Assembly: GCA_023415305.1 (NCBI GenBank)
Contig: JAEZKZ010000094.1
Location: forward strand, 166,542-230,541
Direction: 5' to 3'
Origin: Bacillota bacterium
Lineage (GTDB): Bacteria > Bacillota > Clostridia > Acetivibrionales > DSM-1351
DNA: 64,000 nt
The position numbers and the translations under genes are program-made. The notes beneath the pieces are model-generated. The model searched no databases. It was not told the origin of the DNA and saw only the letters and a list, made by a program, of their open reading frames with translations. Below, piece after piece: positions 51,048 to 59,751 of the stretch; position 1 is the first letter of the stretch, and every line of letters starts with the position of its first letter.

Positions 51048-51127
51048 CTTTTATTCCACCCTCAGTATAAATAATTCGCTTCACATTAACAACCAACTTT
51101 GCTTCATTTCATGAAACCATTACATCC

Positions 51128-51156
51128 ATACTATCTTTGGAATAGACTGGAGTCAA
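51128..51156 (-). promoter_or_regulatory. Array promoter
   Basis: TTGACT (51151-51156), 17-bp spacer, TAGTAT (51128-51133). Confidence 0.78.
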
Positions 51157-51177
51157 TAGATTTTTATTTTTATAAAT

Positions 51178-51207
51178 ACCGCACTTTAAATGCTGAAAAA
51201 GTGCGGT
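51178..51207 (-). terminator. Array left arm/terminator
   Basis: ACCGCACTTTTTCAGCATTT then AAAGTGCGGT: a perfect stem with the array end sequence, no right arm. It ends the APH-like gene and is the rightmost site of the array. Confidence 0.8.
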
Positions 51208-51324
51208 TTTGATTTATTAGATATTTACTTGTAGTTTTATCTCTAAACTGTGACAACAATATGGATCAAACAAAATAAGAATGAAAATAAAATTTAGTCA
51301 ACATCTTTATGTATTTTATTATGA

Positions 51325-52128
51325 TTAAACTTTTTCTATATACCTGTTGATAATTTTTATTATAGTACTTTTCTCAGTCTTCTTAGCAGCACATAGGCGA
51401 TATGCAGCTACTGCAACCTCCCATTCATCAATCTGTTTTACAGTTTTCCCTGATATCTTTAAATATTCTTTTGAGTATATATTACTAAACCTACTTCTAA
51501 TAAACATAATTATTATTTTTGTGATAATGGAAACATTCTCAGGAAGTTCAGCAGTCTTTAATGTTAATAGAGTTCTTGCTACATCTGCACATGCATTTCC
51601 ATTACAGCAATCTGCCCAATCAATAATGTAGTCACCATTTTCATTGCTAAGAATGTTATCTGGATGAAAATCGCTATGACATAGGCAATCACCGTCTGGC
51701 ATATTGTCAATTAGTTTATATAACCTCTCTTTTTTATCATCGGTTAAATCATTTGCATACGAAATACGTTCCTTAAAGTATGGTTTTTGCTCTTTAACTC
51801 CATTCACATGATTTTTGTGAATCTCAAAATGCAGATGGGCTAACTTTTTAGCATACTTTTTATAAGAAACCGGGTTTGCCTCCATCTGTTTTAAAATGGA
51901 ACTACCAACAATTTTTTCATAAATGATAGCACGTTTCCCCTCATATTCAAGTCTTTGAATAAACTTTGGATATTTAAAAGAACAGCTTTCCAAGGCTTTT
52001 GTATTATTGATTTCTTGTTCTATAGCTATATCGGGTTCATAATCGTTGAATATTTTTATAATTGTGTCTTCTGTCCAATCAAAAACATTTGCAGTAGCAC
52101 CACTTCCAATTAGGTCACCTTTTATCAT
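51325..52128 (-). CDS. Aminoglycoside phosphotransferase-family kinase
   Basis: A 267-residue protein of the APH/choline kinase fold: GSGATANVFDWTEDTIIKIF (nucleotide loop), CLCHSDFHPDNILSNENGDY (catalytic loop Asp and Asn) and IIDWADCCNGNACADVART (metal-binding Asp). Relatives phosphorylate antibiotics or small alcohols; the true substrate is not known. It is the first gene of the array. Confidence 0.85.
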   Translation of the reverse strand: MIKGDLIGSGATANVFDWTEDTIIKIFNDYEPDIAIEQEINNTKALESCSFKYPKFIQRLEYEGKRAIIYEKIVGSSILKQMEANPVSYKKYAKKLAHLHFEIHKNHVNGVKEQKPYFKERISYANDLTDDKKERLYKLIDNMPDGDCLCHSDFHPDNILSNENGDYIIDWADCCNGNACADVARTLLTLKTAELPENVSIITKIIIMFIRSRFSNIYSKEYLKISGKTVKQIDEWEVAVAAYRLCAAKKTEKSTIIKIINRYIEKV

Positions 52129-52173
52129 ACTATGTACCTCTTTTATTCTAGTCTTATTGATAACTTTTTCATT

Positions 52174-52509
52174 TCAATTGACTTTTGTACCACAAGCCGC
52201 GCACATCCTTGCTCTAGGCGTTCTTAGTGGTTTCCCGCATGAACTACAGGGCTCACCATAAATTGATATCCTGTGATGCATTATTGCATCTTGATGGCAG
52301 TTAGCCATACCTGTGAGTTTCTCATATTCAAATCTTAATGGCTCATACAAAATATCCAATGGACTTTCTGTTAGTGATGAACCAGTTTTTTGCCTATACT
52401 CCTTAACTGAACGAATACATTGAGTATGGATATCTGAAATCCTTTTATATTCTAATTCATCTAACATTGGCATATTTTTTTTACATCGCCAGCACCACAT
52501 TATCTTCAT
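52174..52509 (-). CDS. Protein with two zinc-binding ends
   Basis: A 111-residue protein from ATG 52509 (GAGGTGA upstream). WCWRCKKNMPMLDELEYKRI opens it and GEPCSSCGKPLRTPRARMCA, then ACG, closes it, giving two Cys4-type sites around a helical middle. Proteins like this are frequent in clostridia and bacilli without known function. It is outside the repeated array sites. Confidence 0.65.
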   Translation of the reverse strand: MKIMWCWRCKKNMPMLDELEYKRISDIHTQCIRSVKEYRQKTGSSLTESPLDILYEPLRFEYEKLTGMANCHQDAIMHHRISIYGEPCSSCGKPLRTPRARMCAACGTKVN

Positions 52510-52574
52510 AAAAATCACCTCTATTACTTCACTTCATCTAAGTTATATGCAATATTGTTTAGAATCAGATATGG

Positions 52575-53105
52575 CTACCATTGACCCTGGCAAAGAAATC
52601 TTTCCAGAACTGCAACAACTATTGTAGTGATTACATTTACAGCTATTGTTACAAGCAACAATCTTTTCTTATCACTACTTCGATTTCTAAGTAAAAAATA
52701 TACCAGAGGCACTTCAATGCACAAGGTTAAAAATAAATAAATAAGCCGAATTATATAGTTAGGACCATTGTTGAATGCTCTTTCCCATGCCTAGTCCAAG
52801 CCTGAACCATAAAACCTATTTAATTTTAATGTACTATAAATATATGGTGCTATAAATGAAGCAATATTTGTAAAGGTGACAATAACGAAGGTTCTTACTA
52901 TTTCCCCAACTTTTCCATATACTATTACTCCCCATGATTCGATAGCCAGTGTTAATACTATTGCAAGGGGTAAAACTTTCATGGGACTTTCTGTTACCCA
53001 ATGCCATGACGAGTTTGCTAAAACTCTTTCTGGGTATAAGACAATTAACAAAATACAACATAGCAAAGCCCGTTTTACTAATTTGAACTTATTGATATTT
53101 TTCAT
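52575..53105 (-). pseudogene. Membrane protein with in-frame TAG
   Basis: The first frame (53105-52791) encodes 104 residues with a basic start and two hydrophobic helices, then meets TAG at 52791-52793. The same frame goes on for a further 71 codons (AFNNGPNYIIRLIYLFLTLC, RLLLVTIAVNVITTIVVAVL) to a stop at 52575. The joined protein would have four helices in about 176 residues. A nonsense mutation is the simplest reading. Confidence 0.65.
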
Positions 53106-53355
53106 ATTCTCCCCATTTTCCTTACTTCCATTAGTTACATAATCTCATAATAGCCAACTACTACATCTCAATTTACCACTAAATGGTTAAGAAATAAAGG
53201 AGATTACGACACATAATTCTTATATAATAAACTGGCAGGAATAAGTTTGAATGATCATTGGACATAAAGATTAATAAAAGTATTGTTAAGGTGTTTACAT
53301 CTATCAGAATTTACGCATTACATTCAAGATGTAAGGACTTACAAACACCAAAGAA

Positions 53356-53700
53356 TTATTTACACTTATTTGAGTTATTTATATTCTCCTCACCCCATTT
53401 ATACATTAATTCTAGAATAGGAAGTAATGATAACCCCTTTTCTGATAGAGAGTATTCAACCTTTGGGGGAGTTTGATGATATACATTACGGTGTATCAAA
53501 TTGTAGCTTTCAAGGTCTTTTAATTGACTACTCAGCATTTTATGCGTTATACCGGAGATACTTTTTTTTAATTCTCCATACCTAATTACCTCGCCTATCA
53601 TTAACGTATATAAAATAAGCAGCTTCCACTTACCACCAATAGCATTTAATGTATAGTCTATTGAGCAAATATTATTTTCATCATTTAAGTTTAATACCAT
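53356..53700 (-). CDS. HxlR-family transcription regulator
   Basis: A 114-residue winged-helix regulator with CSIDYTLNAIGGKWKLLILY and HKMLSSQLKDLESYNLIHRN, then VEYSLSEKGLSLLPIL, the HxlR pattern. It is divergent from the MBL-fold gene and probably controls it. The 250 bp between it and the membrane gene at 53105 contain nothing I can name. Confidence 0.9.
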   Translation of the reverse strand: MVLNLNDENNICSIDYTLNAIGGKWKLLILYTLMIGEVIRYGELKKSISGITHKMLSSQLKDLESYNLIHRNVYHQTPPKVEYSLSEKGLSLLPILELMYKWGEENINNSNKCK

Positions 53701-53718
53701 TCTTATTACTCTCCTTTT

Positions 53719-53751
53719 GTAAAGTATCTAACAAAAAAGTGCATACTTTAC
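53719..53751. promoter_or_regulatory. Candidate HxlR operator
   Basis: GTAAAGTAT, 15 bases, ATACTTTAC: a perfect inverted repeat in the divergent region between the regulator and the hydrolase. A third half-site (AAAGTAT) lies close to the hydrolase start. Confidence 0.6.
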
Positions 53752-53831
53752 CATTTCAGAATACTAGTTATACTATATATATTATATTTACTATAAAAAG
53801 TAAATAAAGTATGCGATGGGAGAGTAAAAAT

Positions 53832-54671
53832 ATGAATTTTTTTGAATCTTATAAAATTGATAACAATATAACATGTATTAGAGGAGTAGTATTTGATGAG
53901 CTAATGTACTTAATTGAAGGAACAGAAAGAGCCGTCTTAATTGATACTGGTCTAGGTGTTGGTAATATTAGAGAATATATAGATAACTTAACATCTCTAC
54001 CATATATTGTACTTCATTCTCACGTACATATAGATCATATTGGAGGAAGCTTTTTATTTGACTCTGTTTACATAAACGCAAAGGATTCTTCTCTGCTTAA
54101 TAATTTAGATAGAGAAGTAAAAAGAAGAAAATCCTTTATTGAAAGTAATTTTCAAAATGGTTGTGTTCAAGAAAATGATTATATCCCTGTCAGACAAATT
54201 GAATTTCTGAACATAGAAGATAAAAATATGTTTGAGCTTGGAGAAATAACTGTTGAATCGATTCTAACACCCGGACATTCAAAGGGGTCTTTATCCTTTT
54301 TATTAAAGGAAAAAAGAATTCTTATTACCGGGGATGCATGTAATCCTTTTACTTTGGTATTTTTGGATGAAAGTACAAGTATTGAGGAGTATCAAACTTC
54401 CATACTCAAATTACTTGAAAGGGCAGATGAATACGATGAAGTCTATATATCACACACATACCACAAAGTTCCCAAATCCGTTATTCAAGATGTTTATGAT
54501 TGTTGTACGGACATAATATCTGGTAATACAGATGACATACCGTTTGAGTTTTTTGGACAAGAAACCGGACAAGAAGGTTACATCGCTAAGAAACAAAACG
54601 CTAATGGTAAAAGAGAAGACGGTAAGCTTGCTAACATTGTTTACAGCAAGAAAAAAATTTATACTGAATAG
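53832..54671 (+). CDS. MBL-fold hydrolase
   Basis: A 279-residue protein from ATG 53832 (GGGAGAG upstream; a start at 53811 lacks one). Metallo-beta-lactamase motifs: HSHVHIDHIGG, TPGHSKGSLSF, ILITGDACN and YISHTYHKVPK. It is of the glyoxalase II-like/quorum-quenching broad class. The substrate is unknown; control by HxlR suggests a response to a reactive or toxic compound. The last cargo gene of element 3. Confidence 0.85.
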   Translation: MNFFESYKIDNNITCIRGVVFDELMYLIEGTERAVLIDTGLGVGNIREYIDNLTSLPYIVLHSHVHIDHIGGSFLFDSVYINAKDSSLLNNLDREVKRRKSFIESNFQNGCVQENDYIPVRQIEFLNIEDKNMFELGEITVESILTPGHSKGSLSFLLKEKRILITGDACNPFTLVFLDESTSIEEYQTSILKLLERADEYDEVYISHTYHKVPKSVIQDVYDCCTDIISGNTDDIPFEFFGQETGQEGYIAKKQNANGKREDGKLANIVYSKKKIYTE

Positions 54672-54889
54672 TAAATTGTTCGACGGTTCGGATGTGCTTT
54701 TATAACCCGGCTTTATTAAAACTAGTTTCTTTTTCATAATTTAAGTCCCCCCAATTTTAATATGTAATTACTATTTCTCCCAGCCAGATTAGAATTACCA
54801 ACAAGGCAATAACTGCAGCTATGTCCCGAATTGTTAGCCTATGGGAAATTGCTGTATTAGTTCCGTTTACAATAAGCGGTATTAAACAA

Positions 54890-54907
54890 TTAGAAAAACA
54901 TGAAATC
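54890..54907. repeat. Inverted repeat, right end of element 3
   Basis: TTAGAAAAACATGAAATC, exact reverse complement of 38520-38537, directly before the GGCGGGCC core at 54909-54916 (one base between). The stretch 54672-54889 before it holds no gene I can support. Confidence 0.92.
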
Positions 54908-54908
54908 G

Positions 54909-55427
54909 GGCGGGCCTGACGGCGAACTGGCTGCTTCACTGCGTTATCTTAATCAAAGGTATACAATGCCCTACAAGGAAGCCAAGGGTACCTTGACAGA
55001 TATAGGCACTGAAGAACTTGCTCACATGGAAATAATTTCTGCTATAGTTTATCAGCTCACTAAGGATTTAACCATAGATGAAATAAAGGAAAGTGGGTTT
55101 GACACCTATTTCGTGGATCATACTCTTGCATTATATCCTATAGCTGCATCCGGTATGCCTTTTACCGCAACTTACTTCCAGTCAAAGGGCGACCCTATTA
55201 CTGACTTGATAGAAGACCTTGCAGCAGAACAAAAGGCACGTACGACTTATGACAATATTCTGAGATTGGCAGATGACCCTGATGTTAAAGATCCTATTAA
55301 ATTCCTGCGTGAAAGAGAAGTTGTTCACTTCCAGAGATTTGGTGAGGCTTTAAGAGTAGTTCAGGAAAATCTTGATTCAAAGAATTATTATGCCTTTAAC
55401 CCTGCATTTGACAACAGACCAAGGTAG
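54909..55427 (+). CDS. cotJC: cotJC, 3' part (172 codons)
   Basis: The frame GGPDGELAASLRYLNQRYTM, GTLTDIGTEELAHMEIISAI, VDHTLALYPIAASGMPFTAT and FLREREVVHFQRFGEAL is CotJC from residue 30 on. CotJC is a manganese catalase-like protein of the spore coat; the Glu and His ligands of the di-metal site (TEELAHME, REREVVHFQRFGE) are present. Its own upstream sequence lacks a ribosome site, so it is translated only after element 3 is removed and it is joined to 38424-38518. Confidence 0.95.
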   Translation, partial: GGPDGELAASLRYLNQRYTMPYKEAKGTLTDIGTEELAHMEIISAIVYQLTKDLTIDEIKESGFDTYFVDHTLALYPIAASGMPFTATYFQSKGDPITDLIEDLAAEQKARTTYDNILRLADDPDVKDPIKFLREREVVHFQRFGEALRVVQENLDSKNYYAFNPAFDNRPR

Positions 55428-55465
55428 ATTTATGATTCTTTGATTTATTGATTGTTTATAAGGAA

Positions 55466-55494
55466 GGCTCCTGTATAAAAAGTCAACAGGAGCC
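55466..55494 (+). terminator. Terminator of the cotJ operon
   Basis: GGCTCCTGT / ACAGGAGCC with an 11-base loop, followed by a weak T-rich stretch, 39 bp after the cotJC stop. Confidence 0.7.
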
Positions 55495-55660
55495 GTTTGT
55501 TATTCTAATCTCGTAATCATAATAATGACATTCTCATAGGTGTATAATCTGAATGCTGAGCATTAATACACCCAAACCAATGTATAACTTTTTTTCATAG
55601 TTCCTCCACTGTAACAAGGCTTTAGTAATAACTCAAGTAATTTATTTTACCATGTCTTGA

Positions 55661-55747
55661 TCATTTTAACTGCTCCAGATTCCCATACCTGTGAATATTC
55701 TTTTTAATTTTAAATCCTACACTCTCATAAAAGGAGTACTTTAATAT
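55661..55747 (-). pseudogene. C-terminal fragment of a GNAT acetyltransferase
   Basis: The minus strand reads ILKYSFYESVGFKIKKNIHR and stops soon after. FYESVGF is the typical last motif of GNAT acetyltransferases. The rest of the gene is missing; the cupin gene begins directly upstream. The remaining part of 55428-55749 is otherwise empty except for the terminator. Confidence 0.5.
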
Positions 55748-55749
55748 AT

Positions 55750-56217
55750 CTATTCACCATCGTAATACTCAACTTCTTGATTTATTTTAAACACCTTGTT
55801 GAGGTTTTTACCCCAGACTCCTATTTTCCCAGAATCAGGATAAAAGGCTACATCTATTTCATTATGTGTATCAAAATCTAAATATACAAGTATCTCTGTA
55901 TCAGATGTATTTGTTAGCTTATGGGCTCCTTTTTCATTTGACGGAAAAAACATAAAATCACCTGCAGATACTTCTATATCCCCTGAGGGAGTTTTAAGTA
56001 TGCCGTTACCACTTATAATATAAAACGCTTCTTCGTTCTTTGTATGGTAATGATATGGATATGCCGATTTACCTGGAGGTATCTCATAAACAGATATAGA
56101 ACATTGCCGTGCATTCTTTTTTGGTACAAGTTCACGCTTATAATACTCATAACCAGAATGCTCGTTTTTATGCTTTAACGGAACCTCATGAAGCTTAACT
56201 TTTAATATATCATCCAT
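55750..56217 (-). CDS. Cupin-domain protein
   Basis: A 155-residue protein with a single cupin barrel: SAYPYHYHTKNEEAFYIISG (metal-binding His/Glu), GILKTPSGDIEVSAGDFMFF and GAHKLTNTSDTEILVYLDF. Mononuclear-metal cupins of this size act as sugar isomerases, dioxygenases or sensors; the substrate is unclear here. It is upstream of the broken GNAT fragment. Confidence 0.85.
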   Translation of the reverse strand: MDDILKVKLHEVPLKHKNEHSGYEYYKRELVPKKNARQCSISVYEIPPGKSAYPYHYHTKNEEAFYIISGNGILKTPSGDIEVSAGDFMFFPSNEKGAHKLTNTSDTEILVYLDFDTHNEIDVAFYPDSGKIGVWGKNLNKVFKINQEVEYYDGE

Positions 56218-56304
56218 GTTCTTCCCCCCTAATTATCTGGACTGTAAAATCACTAATTAATTAACAACCAAGAATTTGCACCACGCTTGTCCCTGTCGCT
56301 TTAC

Positions 56305-56712
56305 TTACAGCCGCTTTTCAGTTGCCAAACGAATTCCCATAATAATACTGATAATACACACAAGACTCATAACAACTTTTTCGAAGGGTGTACCAAGAAA
56401 CTGAAAAATCAGTCCTAAAAAAGTGTAGGCAACATTAATCCATAATAATATTGAAATTATGGTTTTGGTTACACTATTCCATTTCACTTTTACAATTCCA
56501 CTTGCTACTAATACTATTCCGGTCAAAACAACAAAATAGGGAATACTGTTGAAGGATGTCTGTCTTGCAATTTCATATGTTGCAGACCGGCCACCATTAG
56601 TCCACGTATATGGCATTATCCCAAAAATAACTAGTAAATGAACAATTACAGTAAGAATGTTCATTGAAATATAGATTGTTCCTGCTTGTTTAACCCCAAT
56701 TCTTTTTAACAT
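56305..56712 (-). CDS. Four-helix membrane protein
   Basis: A 135-residue protein with four predicted membrane helices (about 12-33, 53-75, 83-103, 110-128). Related small integral membrane proteins are common in clostridia without known function. It stands alone between the cupin and the VWA genes. Confidence 0.6.
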   Translation of the reverse strand: MLKRIGVKQAGTIYISMNILTVIVHLLVIFGIMPYTWTNGGRSATYEIARQTSFNSIPYFVVLTGIVLVASGIVKVKWNSVTKTIISILLWINVAYTFLGLIFQFLGTPFEKVVMSLVCIISIIMGIRLATEKRL

Positions 56713-56804
56713 CTGGCATCTCCTTTTATTAATTACTTTACATATTAATCTATATTTTATATTTTTTATCCCACAAACGGAACATACAATGTATTATTTA
56801 AGTA

Positions 56805-59726
56805 CTATTTAAATTTCTTCCGTTTTAGCAGCTGCGAAGTATCAAGAGTATTGGCTTCCATTGTTTTTGATTTATCGTCTGCCGGGTTCCCTTCTTTACC
56901 ATTTTTACTATTCTTTACTTCAGTTTTTTTATTTTGAGGAGTCTCGCTATCAATTTCAGCATATTTGTCTATATTCTCATAGCTTCCGGCGTTTCCCGTA
57001 TTACCTTTACCCAAATTAAATTCATTATTAGAATTTTTAAGGGGTGATGACACACCTAAATTATTTGGAGGTAGGTTACGCTTAATCTGCTGTTCAGAAT
57101 TTGAATTACCTTTATTACCGATTTTCAGTACATTTGAGTTAAACTGCTTTAATGTGCTGACGGCCTTTTCCAATGCAGTCTTCAGTTTGCCCGTATTCAG
57201 ATTCAGCCTTCGCAAAGCAATGTCCAGCATATACAAAATAAGGAAAAGTGCTATCAGATATGGGGTTAAATCTCTCTGTCCCCTTTTATTTTGAATTTCC
57301 CCAGCGAAAACCTCTTTGGGTTCTTTTATTATTTTCCCTCCGACCTCGGCAACAAGCTTTTCAATGGTGTCACTGTTGTTAATTTTATATTCAGGTGAAT
57401 ATTGAACTGCATAGCCCTGCTTTACAGCATTTATCAACTCTCCATTTTTGTCCTGTTTTCCGCTGACCATGTATACCCCATTTTCTTTTATGTCAAAAGT
57501 ACCGGAATACTCTCCGGGAGCAACGGGATTAAGGGTTGTTTCAATTGTTTCTCCTGAGGGGGTAATAACTGTTGCTTTACTGTTCAATTCATTTTCAATA
57601 GTTTTATTTTTTAAGGTTACGACAGCTTTGGAACCCTTCTGAGATATTTCAAGGGATGAATTCTCGTTATCATAGTCCTCAACGGTGAAATTAATTATGT
57701 TCTGCCAAAGCTTAAGATTGCTTTCCCAGGGAATATAATTTGAGCTCCATTTTCCCGATATATCTGAATTCCAGGCAACTGCTTTGCCAAGCCCGTATTG
57801 CCAAACTGTCAGTATAGGATCCTCCTCATCACTTCTTAATACTACTCTGGCTGTTTCCTTTTGAGAAGCTCCCACATACCCCAAAAGTGAAGGCAAACCG
57901 CCTTCTGCCACACCTTTCAGAACAGAATGGTCATAATTAATTACAGGAGTAAACTCCCGGTTATTTAAATATGTTCTGGCGGCCATAAAGGTCTCTTTTG
58001 TAAATATGGAAGGTATGTTTGAATAGGCGTCGGTAATATAAAATCTTCCGTTACAGGTATTAGCTATCATCGATAGTAATTGTTTATCTGAATCCTGTCC
58101 GACAGCAACTGTCGATACAGTTATATTTTCTTTATTAATGTTATCCAACAAGGTATTATACCCTGTTCTCTCGGCAAGACCGTCAGTGAGCAATATAACA
58201 TGCTTTATTTTTGCATCGCTTTCCTTCAGTGATTCATAGGCTGCTTGTAGCGAGGGAATTATACTTGTGCCCCCATCAGCACGTATTGTACCAATTTCCT
58301 CTTCAATAGCCTTGGGGTCATTTATCAGCTGTCTTTTTACCACCCAGCTGTATGCCCCATCCAAAGACAGTACTCCGATTTCATCCTTGCCCACTCTTAG
58401 TGAATCCAGACTTCTGATGGCGCCCTCTTTTGCCATGTCAACCTTACTGACACCTGCAACTCCCTCGGTCATACTGCCTGATTTGTCAATAATCAGCAGC
58501 AATGCCATCTTAGGCGCCTCCTTTTTCCCCCTCATATCCATGTATACCGGCAGTACCTTTTCCAGCGGAGTTTGGGAGTACCCGCCCAGAGCGAAGGAAT
58601 TATCTCCTCCGGTGGCTATGAAGCCTCCTCCAAAATCCTTGACATAGCTTTCCAGAGAATTCCTGAAGCCAACATTCAGGTTGTCTATCTGAACATTGCA
58701 GGTTATGATTGTTTTATAGGCATTCATATCCTGAATATTACCCGGTGCACTCCTTGCATTTACAAGTGTATAATCTGCCTTTGAGGCCTTAAGCATTTTA
58801 ACCAGTTCATCCGACTCGCCCTCGTTATCTTCAATTACAAGAATTCTAGGTTTTGCAACTATATTGGTAAAGCCTGAAGCTTCATTGTTTTTGCTCTGGC
58901 TGTCCCTTTCAGGTTCAATCAGTACGTTGTAGCTTCTGAAGCCACCCTCGGCGGCCCTATCTCTGAAAACAAATTTGTTTGTGCCTTTTTGAAGCTGAAC
59001 TATCTGTTCCGAAAGTTTTGTTCTGTCACTGATTAAGGTTAATTTTGCTTTTTGGACAGCAGTACTGTTTATAGTAACAACTAGATTGAATTCTTCATCA
59101 AGAGCCAACCTTTCAGGAACTTCAATCTTTTCCACCAGGGCTTCTTCTCCTGCAATTTTCTCAACCTTATGATATTTGAAGTCTATACCCTGTTCCTGAA
59201 GTGAAAGGGCAATCTTGGCGGCACTGCCGGTATTTTCTTCTCCATCGGAAATTAAAACCACCCGTTTGTTGCTGTTACCCGGAAATATCGATAAGGAAGC
59301 TGCAATTGCATTTTCAATATTTGTGTAGTTCCCGTTTATCTTTCCTTCAATTTTTGTAAAATTTGCTTCATCACTAACGAAGCTTTCTACCTGGGCGTTA
59401 TCACCAAAGGATATAACTCCGACTTTATCCTTTTGCCCCTTTAGCTTATAGGCCTCTTTGACAAATCGCTCCATATTGGCTTTGTTTGTATATGTGGAGT
59501 CGGATGCATCAATGAGAAAAAGAGTGGTCACATTATTCAGCTTCCACGTCAAACTCATACCACTCAACGCCAGAACCAGAAGTGTTAATACTATACAGCG
59601 CAATACTATTATCCGTGTTTTTTTGCTTTTATTTATTCTTCTAAGCCATTTCGTTGATAATAGCACCAATCCCAGTAAAACCGGTATCAGAAGTAACAAA
59701 TATGGTCTATCAAAGCCGAGTCCCAT
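56805..59726 (-). CDS. Large VWA/GATase-like membrane protein
   Basis: About 973 residues from ATG 59726 (GAAAGGA upstream). Two N-terminal helices are followed by a first VWA domain (TLFLIDASDSTYTN), a glutamine amidotransferase-like region (FGGGFIATGGDNSFALGGYS) and a second VWA domain (LLLIIDKSGSMTEGVAGVSK). One more membrane helix (about 800-820) and a low-complexity tail rich in Asn, Lys and Gly come last. Such proteins occur behind MoxR/DUF58 genes and probably assemble at the membrane under MoxR control. Confidence 0.85.
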   Translation of the reverse strand: MGLGFDRPYLLLLIPVLLGLVLLSTKWLRRINKSKKTRIIVLRCIVLTLLVLALSGMSLTWKLNNVTTLFLIDASDSTYTNKANMERFVKEAYKLKGQKDKVGVISFGDNAQVESFVSDEANFTKIEGKINGNYTNIENAIAASLSIFPGNSNKRVVLISDGEENTGSAAKIALSLQEQGIDFKYHKVEKIAGEEALVEKIEVPERLALDEEFNLVVTINSTAVQKAKLTLISDRTKLSEQIVQLQKGTNKFVFRDRAAEGGFRSYNVLIEPERDSQSKNNEASGFTNIVAKPRILVIEDNEGESDELVKMLKASKADYTLVNARSAPGNIQDMNAYKTIITCNVQIDNLNVGFRNSLESYVKDFGGGFIATGGDNSFALGGYSQTPLEKVLPVYMDMRGKKEAPKMALLLIIDKSGSMTEGVAGVSKVDMAKEGAIRSLDSLRVGKDEIGVLSLDGAYSWVVKRQLINDPKAIEEEIGTIRADGGTSIIPSLQAAYESLKESDAKIKHVILLTDGLAERTGYNTLLDNINKENITVSTVAVGQDSDKQLLSMIANTCNGRFYITDAYSNIPSIFTKETFMAARTYLNNREFTPVINYDHSVLKGVAEGGLPSLLGYVGASQKETARVVLRSDEEDPILTVWQYGLGKAVAWNSDISGKWSSNYIPWESNLKLWQNIINFTVEDYDNENSSLEISQKGSKAVVTLKNKTIENELNSKATVITPSGETIETTLNPVAPGEYSGTFDIKENGVYMVSGKQDKNGELINAVKQGYAVQYSPEYKINNSDTIEKLVAEVGGKIIKEPKEVFAGEIQNKRGQRDLTPYLIALFLILYMLDIALRRLNLNTGKLKTALEKAVSTLKQFNSNVLKIGNKGNSNSEQQIKRNLPPNNLGVSSPLKNSNNEFNLGKGNTGNAGSYENIDKYAEIDSETPQNKKTEVKNSKNGKEGNPADDKSKTMEANTLDTSQLLKRKKFK

Positions 59727-59751
59727 AACATGTGTCCTTTCAATTTTTTGA

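Larger units (their letters stand above)
38511..54916. mobile_element. Element 3: 16.4-kb recombinase element within cotJC
   Basis: The GGCGGGCC core occurs at both ends inside cotJC, and joining the ends restores a complete 201-residue reading frame. Perfect 18-bp inverted repeats lie immediately inside the core (38520-38537 and 54890-54907). The element carries its own large serine recombinase near the 5' end, a few small genes, gene remnants, a run of accessory genes separated by repeated palindromes (41.2-51.2 kb), an HxlR regulator and an MBL-fold hydrolase. Removal would excise 16,398 bp. It is the same design as element 1, in a different sporulation gene. Confidence 0.95.

Noticed and set aside
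44277..51207. CRISPR array
   Set aside because: Repeats are far apart (0.4-1.1 kb), imperfectly palindromic over 90-116 bp, and the intervals are genes, not uniform spacers. No cas genes.
53811..53831. Upstream ATG of the MBL-fold gene
   Set aside because: The GGGAGAG ribosome site lies between it and the ATG at 53832, which fits the domain start.
38603..54671. Element 3 as a degraded prophage
   Set aside because: No structural, packaging or replication phage genes are found. Cargo is small accessory genes.
54757..54939. Hydrophobic minus-strand open frame across the right end of element 3
   Set aside because: Its start lies in cotJC coding DNA and would be lost on excision. No ribosome site. 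Not supported as a gene.
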